Assembly: GCF_002941025.1 (NCBI RefSeq)
Contig: NZ_PTJS01000001.1
Location: 4,154,001 to 4,218,000 of the forward strand
Source of the DNA: Streptomyces sp. QL37
Lineage (GTDB): Bacteria > Actinomycetota > Actinomycetes > Streptomycetales > Streptomycetaceae
Direction: 5' to 3'
Length of the DNA stretch: 64,000 bases
Below are positions 1 to 9,188 of this stretch, piece by piece. Under the pieces are notes generated by a model. The model did not search any database. It was not told the DNA's origin and saw only the letters and a list, made by a program, of their open reading frames with translations. The number at the start of each line of letters is the position of its first letter. Within the stretch, counting starts at the first letter, position 1. The position numbers and the translations under genes are program-made.

Positions 1-345
1 CCCCGTCATGACGAGCAGCGCCGCGACCGACCAGTACAGGAGCTCCCGGCTCGCGGCGTCGCTGACGTCGTCGGTGACGTCGTAGACCGTGGGCGGACCG
101 AGGCGGCCCCGCGCGTGCAGGGGGCCGTTGACCACGAAGCCCGGCTGGGCGACCGCCGCCGACGTGGCGATGGCCCGCGCCTGCGAGTCCGTGCCGGCGC
201 GCGACGCCAGATTGACCGTGGTGAGCAGCGCCGTGCCGAGGACCAGGAAGACCCCGCCGTAGACGAGGGCGATCCGCATCCGGATGGTCGAGTGCCGGGC
301 CTGCGCCGCCCCGGTCGCGCGCACCAGCTCCAGCAGCCGGCTCAC
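1..345 (-). CDS. Sensor histidine kinase, N-terminal part (cut by window edge)
   Basis: Only the first 115 codons are inside the window. The GTG start at 345 overlaps the TGA stop of the upstream response regulator (GTGA), so the two are translationally coupled and this should be its kinase. What is visible is a short cytoplasmic head, a transmembrane segment at about residues 24-44, an extracytoplasmic segment of about 50 residues and the start of a second transmembrane segment at the edge. That is the usual input half of an orthodox two-component kinase. The HAMP, dimerisation and ATPase parts lie outside. The kinase assignment rests on operon position and topology, not on catalytic motifs. 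Confidence 0.75.
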   Translation of the reverse strand, partial: MSRLLELVRATGAAQARHSTIRMRIALVYGGVFLVLGTALLTTVNLASRAGTDSQARAIATSAAVAQPGFVVNGPLHARGRLGPPTVYDVTDDVSDAASRELLYWSVAALLVMTG

Positions 346-995
346 AGGGCGTATCCGACGCCCTGGACGGTACGGATCAGCGCCGGTTCGCCGAGCTTGG
401 CGCGGAGCTTGCTCATGCAGACGCGGACGGCGCCGGTGAAGGGGTCGGCGTTGGCGTCCCAGGCGCGCTCCAGCAGCTCCTCCGCGCTGACCGTGCCCCC
501 GTCGGCCTCCAGCAGCAGCTGCAGCACGGTGAACTCCTTCGGCGACAGATCCAGGTCCCGCCCGTCCCGGGTCGCGGCCCTGCGCACACTGTCGAGCCGG
601 ATGCCGTGTCGCTCCAGCTGCGGCGGCACGGGCCGGGCGCTGCGGCGCCGCAGGGCACGCACCCGGGACACCAGCTCGGGGAATTCGAAGGGCTTGCTCA
701 CATAGTCGTCGGCGCCGAGATCGAGCCCCTCCACCCGGTCCTCCATGGTCCCGGAGGCGGTGAGCATCAGGATCCTGGTCCGTGAGCCGGCGGACACGAG
801 CCTGCGCGCCACGTCGTCACCGTGCACCCGGGGAAGATCACGGTCCAGGACGACGACGTCGTAGTCGTGCAGCCCGAGGTAGGCCAGCGCGGCGTCCCCG
901 CTGTACACGGTGTCGACGGCGAATCCCGCGCGCCGCAGCCCGGTCGCCACCAGCTCGGCCAGGATCTCCTCGTCCTCGGCGACCAGTACCCGCAT
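342..995 (-). CDS. OmpR/PhoB-family response regulator
   Basis: This 217-residue protein has a receiver domain (acidic pocket E7-D8, phospho-acceptor D51 in VVVLDRDLP, K in the YVSKPFEF motif) and a C-terminal winged helix ending in the typical RTVQGVGYAL. It should bind DNA when phosphorylated by the coupled kinase downstream. The ATG at 995 is preferred because MRVLVAEDEE is the normal family N-terminus and AGGGG lies upstream; the frame stays open to 1073. It is transcribed away from metG, and no target site is recognisable. Confidence 0.9.
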   Translation of the reverse strand: MRVLVAEDEEILAELVATGLRRAGFAVDTVYSGDAALAYLGLHDYDVVVLDRDLPRVHGDDVARRLVSAGSRTRILMLTASGTMEDRVEGLDLGADDYVSKPFEFPELVSRVRALRRRSARPVPPQLERHGIRLDSVRRAATRDGRDLDLSPKEFTVLQLLLEADGGTVSAEELLERAWDANADPFTGAVRVCMSKLRAKLGEPALIRTVQGVGYAL

Positions 996-1142
996 CGTGT
1001 TGTCCCCTGCCTCGTGCACGTGAGCCCACTCCTCCCAGGATGCGTCTTTGGTACGGGAAGGGATGTTTCGCAAAGCTCTCCGAAGCCGGGGCGGCCCTTA
1101 TCGATGTGAGTGGATCTCCCACGGACCGTTAGGATTTCGACC

Positions 1143-2747
1143 ATGGCGGCCACTGGATCCGAGAAGCAGGGGGCGAAGGCGTACTACGTCTCGACCCCCA
1201 TTTACTACGTCAACGACGCTCCTCACCTGGGCCACGCCTACACGACCGTCGCAGGCGACGTGCTCACCCGCTGGCACCGCCAGCGCGGCGAGAAGGTGTG
1301 GTACCTCACCGGCACGGACGAGCACGGTCAGAAGATCATGCGCACGGCCGAGGCGAACAACGTCACCCCCCAGGCCTGGTGCGACAAGCTCGTCGAGGAG
1401 GCCTGGAAGCCCCTCTGGGAGCACCTCAACATCGCGAACGACGACTTCATCCGCACGACGGAGAAGCGGCACACCGACCGTGTGCAGGAGTTCGTGCAGG
1501 ACCTGTACGACAAGGATCAGATCTACAAGGGCGGGTACGAAGGCCCGTACTGCGTGGGCTGCGAGGAGTACAAGCTCCCCGGCGACCTGATCGAGGCCGA
1601 GGACGGCACGAAGCTGTGCCCGATCCACAAGAAGCCGGTGGAGCTCCTCAAGGAGGAGAACTACTTCTTCAAGCTCAGCGAGTACGGCCCGAAGCTCATG
1701 GAGTTCTACGCGGCCAACCCGGGCTTCATCCAGCCCGAGTCCGCCCGCAACGAGATCGTGAACTTCGTCAAGCAGGGCCTCCAGGACCTGTCGATCTCGC
1801 GCTCCACGTTCGACTGGGGCGTCCCGGTGCCGTGGGACCCGAAGCACGTCATCTACGTGTGGATCGACGCGCTGCTCAACTACGCGACGGCGGTCGGCTA
1901 CGGCGCCAACCAGGAGAAGTTCGACGGCACCTTCCCGGCGGACGTGCACCTGATCGGCAAGGACATCCTGCGCTTCCACTCGGTCATCTGGCCGGCCATG
2001 CTGATGGCGCAGGGCCTGCCCCTGCCCGGCAAGGTCGTCGCCAACGGCTGGCTGATGGTCGGCGGCGAGAAGATGTCCAAGTCGAATTTGACGGGCATCA
2101 AGCCGCAGGACCTGACCTCACACTTCGGCGTGGACGCGTACCGCTGGTACTTCCTGCGGGCCATCGCGTACGGCAGCGACGGTTCGTTCTCCTGGGAGGA
2201 CTTCAGCGCCCGCTACACCTCCGAGCTCGCCAACGACTACGGCAACCTCGCCTCGCGCGTCGCGGCCATGGTCGGCAAGTACTTCGGCGGTGCGCTCCCG
2301 GAGGCCACGGCCGCCGGTGACGCGGAGCGGGCGGTCCAGGAGGGCCTGGCGCAGGCCGTCGCCACCGCCGATCTGAAGATCGGCGAGGAGCTCGACTTCC
2401 AGGCCGGCATCCTGGCCGTCTTCGACTTCGTGAAGCAGGTCAACGGCTACATCACGGAGCAGGAGCCCTGGAAGGTCGCCAAGGACACGTCGCCCGAGGG
2501 CCAGGCACGGCTCGCGACCATCCTGTACACGGCGGCCGACGCACTGCGCGGTGTCGCGGTCCTGCTCAACGCCGTCATGCCGGACACCTCGCAGAAGCTG
2601 TGGGAGTCCCTGGGCGCCGAGGCGTCCCTGGGCGCCCTGGCCGACCAGCCGGTGCAGGACGCGGGCCGCTGGGGTCAGCTGCCCGTGGGCGCGACGGTGA
2701 CGAAGGGCGCGGTGCTGTTCCCGCGCCTGGAGGAGAAGCCCGCGTAA
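1143..2747 (+). CDS. metG: Methionyl-tRNA synthetase
   Basis: This class I aminoacyl-tRNA synthetase charges tRNA-Met in the cytoplasm. The 534-residue protein has the HIGH-type signature H28-LGH31, a zinc knuckle with C137-x2-C140 and C159-x2-H162, and KMSKS at about 310-314 (GGEKMSKSNLTG). The end of the anticodon-binding domain forms the C terminus. There is no C-terminal tRNA-binding EMAP-like extension, so it is the short form. The start at 1143 (MAATGSEK) is preceded by TAGGAT seven bases upstream, which fits a leaderless transcript; an AGGA inside that box could also act as a weak ribosome site. A strong hairpin follows at 2763. Confidence 0.97.
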   Translation: MAATGSEKQGAKAYYVSTPIYYVNDAPHLGHAYTTVAGDVLTRWHRQRGEKVWYLTGTDEHGQKIMRTAEANNVTPQAWCDKLVEEAWKPLWEHLNIANDDFIRTTEKRHTDRVQEFVQDLYDKDQIYKGGYEGPYCVGCEEYKLPGDLIEAEDGTKLCPIHKKPVELLKEENYFFKLSEYGPKLMEFYAANPGFIQPESARNEIVNFVKQGLQDLSISRSTFDWGVPVPWDPKHVIYVWIDALLNYATAVGYGANQEKFDGTFPADVHLIGKDILRFHSVIWPAMLMAQGLPLPGKVVANGWLMVGGEKMSKSNLTGIKPQDLTSHFGVDAYRWYFLRAIAYGSDGSFSWEDFSARYTSELANDYGNLASRVAAMVGKYFGGALPEATAAGDAERAVQEGLAQAVATADLKIGEELDFQAGILAVFDFVKQVNGYITEQEPWKVAKDTSPEGQARLATILYTAADALRGVAVLLNAVMPDTSQKLWESLGAEASLGALADQPVQDAGRWGQLPVGATVTKGAVLFPRLEEKPA

Positions 2748-2762
2748 GCGGCGTACGCAGTG

Positions 2763-2804
2763 CAGGAGCCCGGGTCCCGACCGCATATCGGACCCGGGCT
2801 CCTG
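2763..2804. terminator. Bidirectional hairpin terminator, metG / L,D-transpeptidase
   Basis: The two arms (2763-2777 and 2790-2804) are perfect 15-bp inverted repeats with a 12-nt loop. The hairpin lies between the convergent ends of metG and the YkuD gene. It has no U-tract, as is common for high-GC actinobacterial terminators. Confidence 0.8.
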
Positions 2805-2832
2805 TGCGTGACCTGTCAGCGCGTCCGGCGTC

Positions 2833-3594
2833 TCATCGGGCCAGCGACGCGGCGTCCCCCATCACGATCACCGGGTTCTTGGCGGGGTCCAGCGTGAGCA
2901 GCAGTTCACGCATCCGGTCCTCGGTCAGCGAGACGCAGCCCTGGGTCGGCCCGCCGTGGTCCACGTGGATCCAGATGCCGCCGCCCCTCTCCGCGCCGAG
3001 CGGCCGGGTGCGGTCCAGCGGACTGGTGCCCGGGGTCCGGTTGTAGTTGATGGCGACGACATAGTCGAAGGAGCCTTCGAGCGGCTCCCCCAGGAAGCCC
3101 TCCCCGCTCACCGCGAAGCGTTGCTGCTCGTCGTACGGGAGCAGCGTGCCCGGGTCGGGCAGCCGGCCGCCCGCGTCGGTGAGGCCGAAGACCCCGACGG
3201 GGGACCGGAGGTCGTCCGCGAGATGGTGGTCCGTCCAGCCCTCCATGCCGTTGTGGGCGGGCCAGGGGCCCGCCCCGGGTCTCCAGCCGAGAGCGGGGTC
3301 GTCGAGGCTGTGCAGCGTGACCGAGGAGCGGTTGGAATCGGGGCCCTGCCCGGTCACCACGACGGCCTGCCGGGAGGTGGCCGGGATCTGCGCCCGGGTC
3401 TCCGGGCCCAGCTCCGGAATCTGCGCCGGGGGGCGGAGGCTCTCCACGGTGCGCGGCGGGGCGGCCGAGGACTCCGGGCCGGCCGCGCCGCGGGGCGCGG
3501 AGGGGTCGGTGGTCCGCACCGCACCGGCGGAACAGCCGATGACCAGCAGGAACAGGGCGACGAGCAGGACGTACGGGCGACGCGGGACGGACAC
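2833..3594 (-). CDS. Lipoprotein with L,D-transpeptidase (YkuD) catalytic motif
   Basis: The 253-residue product starts with a lipoprotein signal (hydrophobic run, then V-I-G-C with lipid cysteine C21), followed by a Pro/Ala/Ser-rich linker. The C-terminal YkuD domain carries the catalytic signature H210-V-D-H213-GGPTQG-C220-VSL. It should sit on the outer face of the membrane and form 3-3 cross-links or attach proteins to peptidoglycan. The GTG at 3594 is chosen because GAGGAG lies eight bases upstream and the signal peptide starts there; the frame is open to 3888 but the extension is not signal-like. Some YkuD-like secreted proteins have no proven transpeptidase activity, so the substrate is inferred. 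Confidence 0.85.
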   Translation of the reverse strand: MSVPRRPYVLLVALFLLVIGCSAGAVRTTDPSAPRGAAGPESSAAPPRTVESLRPPAQIPELGPETRAQIPATSRQAVVVTGQGPDSNRSSVTLHSLDDPALGWRPGAGPWPAHNGMEGWTDHHLADDLRSPVGVFGLTDAGGRLPDPGTLLPYDEQQRFAVSGEGFLGEPLEGSFDYVVAINYNRTPGTSPLDRTRPLGAERGGGIWIHVDHGGPTQGCVSLTEDRMRELLLTLDPAKNPVIVMGDAASLAR

Positions 3595-3852
3595 GGTGCG
3601 GAACTCCTCGGTGGGGGGCGGACGAGCACTTCCCGTGCCAGTCCTTGCCGGGCCCGACGGCGCCGAACCGGAACCGGGGCCATCCGGATGTACCCGGTTC
3701 GTGTACCCGAGGTCCGGGAGTTCCGCACGGTCCACCCGTACGCAGGCAAAGAGTCCGGAACCGTCGTGGGCCCGGGCCTTTCTCCGGGGGCACTGCGGCG
3801 TCTGGACGCCTGTGCGCTCCTGTGCGGATGCCTTCGCCACCGGCTGAACGAA

Positions 3853-3885
3853 AAACAGTCCCCGGCCGGTGGCCGGGGACTGTTT
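3853..3885 (-). terminator. Rho-independent terminator of aspS
   Basis: Perfect 15-bp arms (3853-3867 and 3871-3885) with a 3-nt loop lie just downstream of the aspS stop. On the minus strand the stem is followed by a short T run (complement of AAAAA at 3851-3855). The promoter-proximal arm shares four bases with the parS-like site at 3882. Confidence 0.85.
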
Positions 3886-3895
3886 CACGTGGAAC
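3882..3895. other. parS-like ParB-binding site (one mismatch)
   Basis: GTTTCACGTGGAAC differs at one base from the Streptomyces parS consensus GTTTCACGTGAAAC. It lies in the 321-bp gap between the YkuD gene start and the aspS stop. The rest of that gap holds the aspS terminator and the YkuD ribosome site, with no gene that I can support. Single-mismatch parS sites are known to be bound in this genus; occupancy here is inferred. Confidence 0.7.
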
Positions 3896-3915
3896 CGAAG
3901 CGGAACCGGTGACGC

Positions 3916-5733
3916 CTACTTCGCGCCGGTGTCCCTCGCCACGGCGTCCGTGACGTCGGCCTTGTCCTTCGCCGCCGCGACGGGCTTACGCAGCTGGATG
4001 TTCAGCTCGCGCAGCCGGGTCTCGTCCAGCACGCTCGGGGCGCCCATCATCAGGTCCTGGGCGTTGCCGTTGAGCGGGAAGGCGATCGTCTCGCGGATGT
4101 TGGGCTCGTCGGCCAGCAGCATCACGATGCGGTCGACACCCGGAGCGATGCCACCGTGCGGCGGGGCGCCGAGGCGGAACGCGCGCAGCATTCCCGCGAA
4201 CTCACGCTCGACGGTCTCCGCCTCGTAACCGGCGATCGCGAAGGCCTTCAGCATGACCTCGGGCTCGTGGTTGCGGATGGCGCCGGAGGACAGCTCGATG
4301 CCGTTGCAGACGATGTCGTACTGCCAGGCCAGGATGTCGAGCGGGTCCTTCTCCTCCAGGTCCTTCATGCCGCCCTGGGGCATGGAGAACGGGTTGTGCG
4401 AGAAGTCGATCTTGCCGGTCTCCTCGTCCTTCTCGTACATCGGGAAGTCGACGATCCAGCAGAAGCGGAAGACGCCCTCCTCGAAGTGGCCGGCGCGCTT
4501 GGCGGCCTCGACACGGACGACGGACATGATCTTGGAGACCTCGTCGAACTCACCCGCGCCGAAGAAGACGGCGTGGCCGGGGACGAGGGACAGACGCTCG
4601 GTGAGGGTCTTGACGTCCGCCTCGGTGAGGAACTTGGCGATCGGTCCGGCCAGCGTGCCGTCCTCGCCGACGCGGACCCAGGCGAGGCCCTTGGCCCCGT
4701 GCTCGACGGCGTACTCACCGAGGCCGTCGAAGAACTTCCGGGACTGGCCCGCGGTGTCCGGCACCGGAAGGGCGCGGACGTGCTTGCCTGCGAACGCCTT
4801 GAACCCGGAGTCGGCGAAGACGTCCGAGATGTCGACGAGCTCCAGCTTGGCGCGCAGGTCCGGCTTGTCGTTGCCGTACTTCAGCATCGACTCGCGGAAC
4901 GGGATGCGCGGGAACGGCGAGGTGACCTCGCGTCCGTTGCCGAACTCGGTGAAGAGCTCGGTCATGAGCTTCTCGATCGGCTGGAAGACGTCCTCCTGCT
5001 CGACGAACGACATCTCGACGTCGAGCTGGTAGAACTCGCCCGGCGAACGGTCCGCGCGGGCGTCCTCGTCGCGGAAGCAGGGCGCGATCTGGAAGTAGCG
5101 GTCGAAGCCGGAGATCATCAGCAGCTGCTTGAACTGCTGCGGGGCCTGCGGAAGGGCGTAGAACTTGCCCGGGTTCAGCCGGGACGGGACCACGAAGTCG
5201 CGGGCGCCCTCGGGTGAGGTCGCGGCGAGGATCGGGGTCGCCATCTCGTTGAAGCCGAGGGCCACCATCTTGGAGCGGATGGAGGCGATGACGGACGAGC
5301 GCAGCATGATGTTGCGGTGCATGCGCTCGCGGCGCAGGTCGAGGAAGCGGTACTCCAGGCGCCGCTCCTCGTTGACCCCGTCCTCGGTGTTGATCGTGAA
5401 GGGCAGCGGGGCGGCCTCGCCCAGCACCTCGACGTCGGTGACCTCGATCTCGATCTCACCGGTCGGGAGCTCCGGGTTGACGTTGTCGGAGCCGCGCGCG
5501 GAGACCTTGCCGTCGATCCGGACGACGGTCTCCTTGGTCAGCTTCGCCAGGGCGTCGTTGCCGGGGGTGCCGGGGCGGGCGACGAGCTGCACCAGACCGT
5601 AGTGGTCGCGCAGATCGATGAAGAGGATGCCGCCCAGGTCTCGACGATTGTGCAGCCAGCCGCTCAGCCGGACGTCGGTGCCGACGTCAGAGGCGCGGAG
5701 CTCGCCGCAGGTGTGGGACCTGTACCGATGCAT
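3916..5733 (-). CDS. aspS: Aspartyl-tRNA synthetase
   Basis: This is a class II synthetase of bacterial size (605 residues). It has an N-terminal OB-fold anticodon domain (residues ~1-110, [19 protein letters not shown]), the catalytic core with motif 2 ([19 protein letters not shown]), an inserted GAD domain in the middle, and motif 3 near the C terminus ([13 protein letters not shown]). It charges tRNA-Asp in the cytoplasm. Actinobacteria without AsnRS often use such an enzyme non-discriminatingly, feeding Asp-tRNA-Asn to GatCAB; whether that holds here cannot be seen. It is divergent from the SpoIIE-type gene and has a strong terminator. Confidence 0.97.
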   Translation of the reverse strand: MHRYRSHTCGELRASDVGTDVRLSGWLHNRRDLGGILFIDLRDHYGLVQLVARPGTPGNDALAKLTKETVVRIDGKVSARGSDNVNPELPTGEIEIEVTDVEVLGEAAPLPFTINTEDGVNEERRLEYRFLDLRRERMHRNIMLRSSVIASIRSKMVALGFNEMATPILAATSPEGARDFVVPSRLNPGKFYALPQAPQQFKQLLMISGFDRYFQIAPCFRDEDARADRSPGEFYQLDVEMSFVEQEDVFQPIEKLMTELFTEFGNGREVTSPFPRIPFRESMLKYGNDKPDLRAKLELVDISDVFADSGFKAFAGKHVRALPVPDTAGQSRKFFDGLGEYAVEHGAKGLAWVRVGEDGTLAGPIAKFLTEADVKTLTERLSLVPGHAVFFGAGEFDEVSKIMSVVRVEAAKRAGHFEEGVFRFCWIVDFPMYEKDEETGKIDFSHNPFSMPQGGMKDLEEKDPLDILAWQYDIVCNGIELSSGAIRNHEPEVMLKAFAIAGYEAETVEREFAGMLRAFRLGAPPHGGIAPGVDRIVMLLADEPNIRETIAFPLNGNAQDLMMGAPSVLDETRLRELNIQLRKPVAAAKDKADVTDAVARDTGAK

Positions 5734-5907
5734 CGTCGTTCATCCAGTCTTCGCGGTCGGGGTGGATTGACACCCCAGGCTACCGCCCGTGGACGCACCG
5801 CTTCATTGGCATTGTCGCCGCACGGCTGTCCGAGACCCGCCCCGCGGCCTCCCGCGGGCGCTCTCCCTCGGTGGCGACCGCGGAGAACATCTTCCTAAAG
5901 TGGGGCA

Positions 5908-8028
5908 ATGCGCACCGAGGAGATCCTGGCTGCGATCGGGACCGGGCTGTGGAGCTGGGACAGCTCGTCGGGCACGGTCACGCTCGACGCCGAGGCGGCG
6001 CGGCTGGTGGGACTGCCCGCCGAGGCCACGGCCCGCCCCGGCGAGGAGGTGCGCCCCCGCTTCCACCCGGCCGACTGGAACGAGATCGACGGCATCGTGA
6101 ACTTCGCTATCGCCGAAGGCACGGTGGCCGAGGCCAGGATGCGGATCGTGGACGAGAACGGCGCCGTCGTACGCACGGTGCGCACCCGGTCGAAGCCGAT
6201 CCCGCTGGACACCCCGGGCCGCCACACGTACGTACTGACGGGCATCCTCCAGGAGGTCACCCAGCCCCCGGAGGACACCGCGGCGAAGACCCCGCTCACC
6301 GGCGACTGGCGGCGGTCGCGCGAGGCGTTCCTGCTGGACGCGGGGCGGGCGCTGGCCGAGGCCGGGTCCACCGAGGAGGTTCTGCGGGTCGCCCATTCGC
6401 TCTCCATGCCCGGCTTCTCGCCGGACGGGCTCGCCGTCTTCGGGGTCTCGGGCGAGCGGCTGACGATCATCGGGCACCACGGGCACAACGTCGGCGACGA
6501 GAAGCCGTTCACCGACATGCCCCTCCAGACGGACTACCCGGCGGCCGAGGTCGTGCGGACCGGCCAGGCGATCTACCTCGAGTCCCCCGAGGAGTACCGG
6601 CGCCGCTTCCCGGCCACCTGGCCCCTCGCCCAGGAGTTCGGGCGCCAGTCCTGGGCCTTCCTGCCGCTGATCTCGTCCGGGCACACCATGGGCGCCTGGA
6701 TGGCGGGGTTCCGGCACAACGTGGCCTTCTCCCCCGACGAGCGCTCCGTGCTGACGACGGTGGCCAGGATGCTGGCGCAGGCACTGACCCGCGCCGGGGC
6801 GGCAGAGACCGAGCGCGAGCTGTCGCTGGGCCTCCAGCGGGCGATGAGGCCGTCCCTGGGCCCCGGTGTCCCCGGCCTGACGGTGGCGGCGCGTTACATC
6901 CCGACGGGAGGAGGTCTCCAGGTCGGCGGCGACTGGTACGACGTGATCCCGCTCCCCAACGGCCGTATCGCCCTCGTCATCGGTGACGTCCAGGGCCATG
7001 ACGTGCGGGCGGCGGGCCTGATGGGCCAGCTGCGGATCGCCCTGCGCGCGTACGCCTCCGAGGGGCACCGCCCCGACGCCGTGCTCTCCCGGGCCTCGCG
7101 CTTCCTGTCCGGGCTGACCGAGACGTACGACCTCGACGACGGCGAGGACCGGTCCGACGCGACGCGCTTCGCGACCTGCCTGTACGCGGAGGCCGACCCC
7201 GGGAACGGGACCCTCGACATCGCCCGCGCGGGCCACCCCGACCCTGTGGTGATCAGCGTCGACGGCACCGCGGTGATCCGGCAGACCGCCGGAGGGCTGC
7301 CCCTGGGCGTCGAGAAGGACGCCGACTACCCGACGACCCGCGTGGTCCTGGGACCCGGCGAGACGATCATGCTGTGCACGGACGGACTCATCGAGACCGG
7401 CGGACACGACATGGCCACCGGCTGGACCAGGCTCAGGCCGGTCCTGGAGAAGCCCGTCGAGGACCTGGAGGAGCTCGCGGACGCCCTCGTGCAGACGGTG
7501 CACGGTCCCGGCTCCCACTACACGACCGGGCCGCTGGTGGACCGCCGGGAGGACGACATCGCGGTCATGGTGCTGCGCCGCGAGGCGGCACGGACGCGCA
7601 GGGCCCCGGGGCGGCGCTCGGCCATGAGCATCGCCCAGGCGGAGCCCGAGCGCGTCGCGGCCGCCCGCCAGCAGGTGCGGGAGCTGCTGCACGACTGGGC
7701 GGACACGGAGCAGGTCGACTCGGCGGAGCTGATGGTCTCCGAGATGTCCACGAACGTGCTCGTCCACACCGACGGGGACGCGCTGCTCGTCGCGGAGGTG
7801 ACGGGCGAGCGCGGTGAGCGGCGGCTGCGTGTCGAGGTCGCCGACACCAGCGACGAGCTGCCGCACAAGCGGCGTCCGGGGGAGATGGCGTCCAGCGGCC
7901 GCGGGCTGGTGCTGATGGAGATGCTCGCCGACGCGTGGGGGGTGGACCCGAGGGGTGAGGGGAAGTCGATCTGGTTCGAGCTGTACGAGTCCGCCGAGCC
8001 GGCCGAGCTGGGCGTCACCGGCTCATGA
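5908..8028 (+). CDS. PAS-GAF-SpoIIE phosphatase fused to RsbW-like ATPase
   Basis: The 706-residue soluble signalling protein has four parts in order: a PAS domain (~1-120), a GAF domain (~145-290), a PP2C/SpoIIE Ser/Thr phosphatase domain (~315-545, metal-binding GGDWYDV and GDVQGHD) and a C-terminal HATPase_c anti-sigma-kinase-like domain (~575-695, with S-GRGLVLME). Such proteins dephosphorylate anti-sigma-factor antagonists and can rephosphorylate them or bind a sigma factor. No STAS antagonist or sigma gene is in the window, so partners are unknown. The start has TAAAGT six bases before ATG, consistent with a leaderless mRNA. Its last six bases overlap the convergent downstream gene. Confidence 0.9.
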   Translation: MRTEEILAAIGTGLWSWDSSSGTVTLDAEAARLVGLPAEATARPGEEVRPRFHPADWNEIDGIVNFAIAEGTVAEARMRIVDENGAVVRTVRTRSKPIPLDTPGRHTYVLTGILQEVTQPPEDTAAKTPLTGDWRRSREAFLLDAGRALAEAGSTEEVLRVAHSLSMPGFSPDGLAVFGVSGERLTIIGHHGHNVGDEKPFTDMPLQTDYPAAEVVRTGQAIYLESPEEYRRRFPATWPLAQEFGRQSWAFLPLISSGHTMGAWMAGFRHNVAFSPDERSVLTTVARMLAQALTRAGAAETERELSLGLQRAMRPSLGPGVPGLTVAARYIPTGGGLQVGGDWYDVIPLPNGRIALVIGDVQGHDVRAAGLMGQLRIALRAYASEGHRPDAVLSRASRFLSGLTETYDLDDGEDRSDATRFATCLYAEADPGNGTLDIARAGHPDPVVISVDGTAVIRQTAGGLPLGVEKDADYPTTRVVLGPGETIMLCTDGLIETGGHDMATGWTRLRPVLEKPVEDLEELADALVQTVHGPGSHYTTGPLVDRREDDIAVMVLRREAARTRRAPGRRSAMSIAQAEPERVAAARQQVRELLHDWADTEQVDSAELMVSEMSTNVLVHTDGDALLVAEVTGERGERRLRVEVADTSDELPHKRRPGEMASSGRGLVLMEMLADAWGVDPRGEGKSIWFELYESAEPAELGVTGS

Positions 8029-9099
8029 GCTCCCGGGAACCGTGCCGTCCAGGCTTCCGGCCTCGTATCCCTTGCGCAGCTCGCCGATCACCCCGAACAC
8101 CGCGGCGCACACCGGCACCGCCAGCAGCATGCCCAGCAGCCCCGCGACGCTCGCGCCCGCGGTCAGCGCGATCATGATCGTGGCGGGGTGCATCTGGACC
8201 GTACGGCTCTGGATGACGGGCTGGAGCACATGCCCCTCCAGCACCTGGACGGCGAGCACCACTCCGAGCGCCCAGAGCGCGATCACGATGCCCCGGTCGG
8301 CGAGCGCGACCAGCACGGCCACGGCACCGGAGATGAAGGCCCCGAGATACGGGATGTAGGCGCCGACGAAGACCAGCGCGCCCAGCCCCACCGCCCCGGG
8401 CACCCGCAGGATCAGCAGACCCACCGTGATGCAGAGCGCGTCGATCAGGGCGATGAAGGTGGTGCCGCGCATGAACCCCTCGACGGCTTCGAAGGCCCTG
8501 CGCCCCATGGCCTCCACGAGCCCGCCCGTGCCGCGCGGGGCGATGGTGTGGGCGAGGTGGACGGCACGGTCGGAGTCGCGCAGGAAGAAGAACGTCAGCA
8601 GCAGAGCGAGGACCGCGGTGGTCACGAGCGACCCGATGACGCTGATCCCCGTGAGCAGTCCGCCCGCCGCACTCGCGCCGAACTTCCCGATCAGTTTCTT
8701 CGCGTTGTCCGCCAGGTCGTCCACATTGGCGACCCCTTCGATGTCGAAGTGGTCGATGACCCACTGTGCCGCGTCCTTCAGCGAGGCCACGATCTGGTCG
8801 CCGGTGTCCACGAGGGCGGTGACGACGATGTATCCGGCTCCGCCGCCCACCGCGACGAGCGCGGCACAGGTGAGTCCGGCCGCCACGGATCTGTTCACCT
8901 TGTGGGCGGTCAGCCAGCGGTGGACGGGGCCGAGCAGCGCCGTGCCGAGCAACGCCAGCAGGACCGGGGTGACCGCGGTCTTGAGCACCACCACCAGCCA
9001 GACGGCCACGGCCACGACGCCGACGGCCAGGAGCAGGACACCGCACCAAGCGGCCGTCCGCCGGGCGACATCGGGCAGGAGGGGCTTCCGGGTAGGCAC
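8023..9099 (-). CDS. AI-2E transporter / UPF0118 (PerM-like) membrane protein
   Basis: The 358-residue polytopic protein has the family pattern: two N-terminal membrane helices, an amphipathic central segment (~95-150), then a cluster of helices including the conserved VGAYIPYLGAF and HPATIMIALTAGA-type motifs before a C-terminal helix. The family has been linked to autoinducer-2 export in E. coli and to Na+/H+ antiport elsewhere; which applies here is unknown. The GTG start at 9099 has a GGGAGG run directly abutting it, which is unusually close, so the true start could be slightly downstream. The C-terminal codons overlap the convergent SpoIIE-type gene. Confidence 0.85.
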   Translation of the reverse strand: MPTRKPLLPDVARRTAAWCGVLLLAVGVVAVAVWLVVVLKTAVTPVLLALLGTALLGPVHRWLTAHKVNRSVAAGLTCAALVAVGGGAGYIVVTALVDTGDQIVASLKDAAQWVIDHFDIEGVANVDDLADNAKKLIGKFGASAAGGLLTGISVIGSLVTTAVLALLLTFFFLRDSDRAVHLAHTIAPRGTGGLVEAMGRRAFEAVEGFMRGTTFIALIDALCITVGLLILRVPGAVGLGALVFVGAYIPYLGAFISGAVAVLVALADRGIVIALWALGVVLAVQVLEGHVLQPVIQSRTVQMHPATIMIALTAGASVAGLLGMLLAVPVCAAVFGVIGELRKGYEAGSLDGTVPGSS

Positions 9100-9141
9100 C
9101 CTCCCACCCGATCACGGGCCGGGAGCGGTGTCCCTCCCGCA

Positions 9142-9178
9142 CGGTCGTACGGGTGACGGCCCGTCACCCGTACGACCG
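9142..9178 (-). terminator. Hairpin terminator after the pirin gene
   Basis: Two perfect 18-bp arms (9142-9159 and 9161-9178) are separated by a single base. The hairpin lies just past the pirin stop and before the AI-2E-type gene, so it should insulate the two minus-strand units. Confidence 0.8.
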
Positions 9179-9188
9179 GAGAGGCCGG

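Noticed and set aside
2948..2961. GGTCCACGTGGATC as a degenerate parS
   Set aside because: Four mismatches from the consensus, and inside the YkuD coding region at its catalytic His codons.
5803..7866. 687-codon open frame opposite the SpoIIE-type gene
   Set aside because: A GC-rich shadow frame with no domain pattern; the sense frame has PAS, GAF, PP2C and ATPase motifs.
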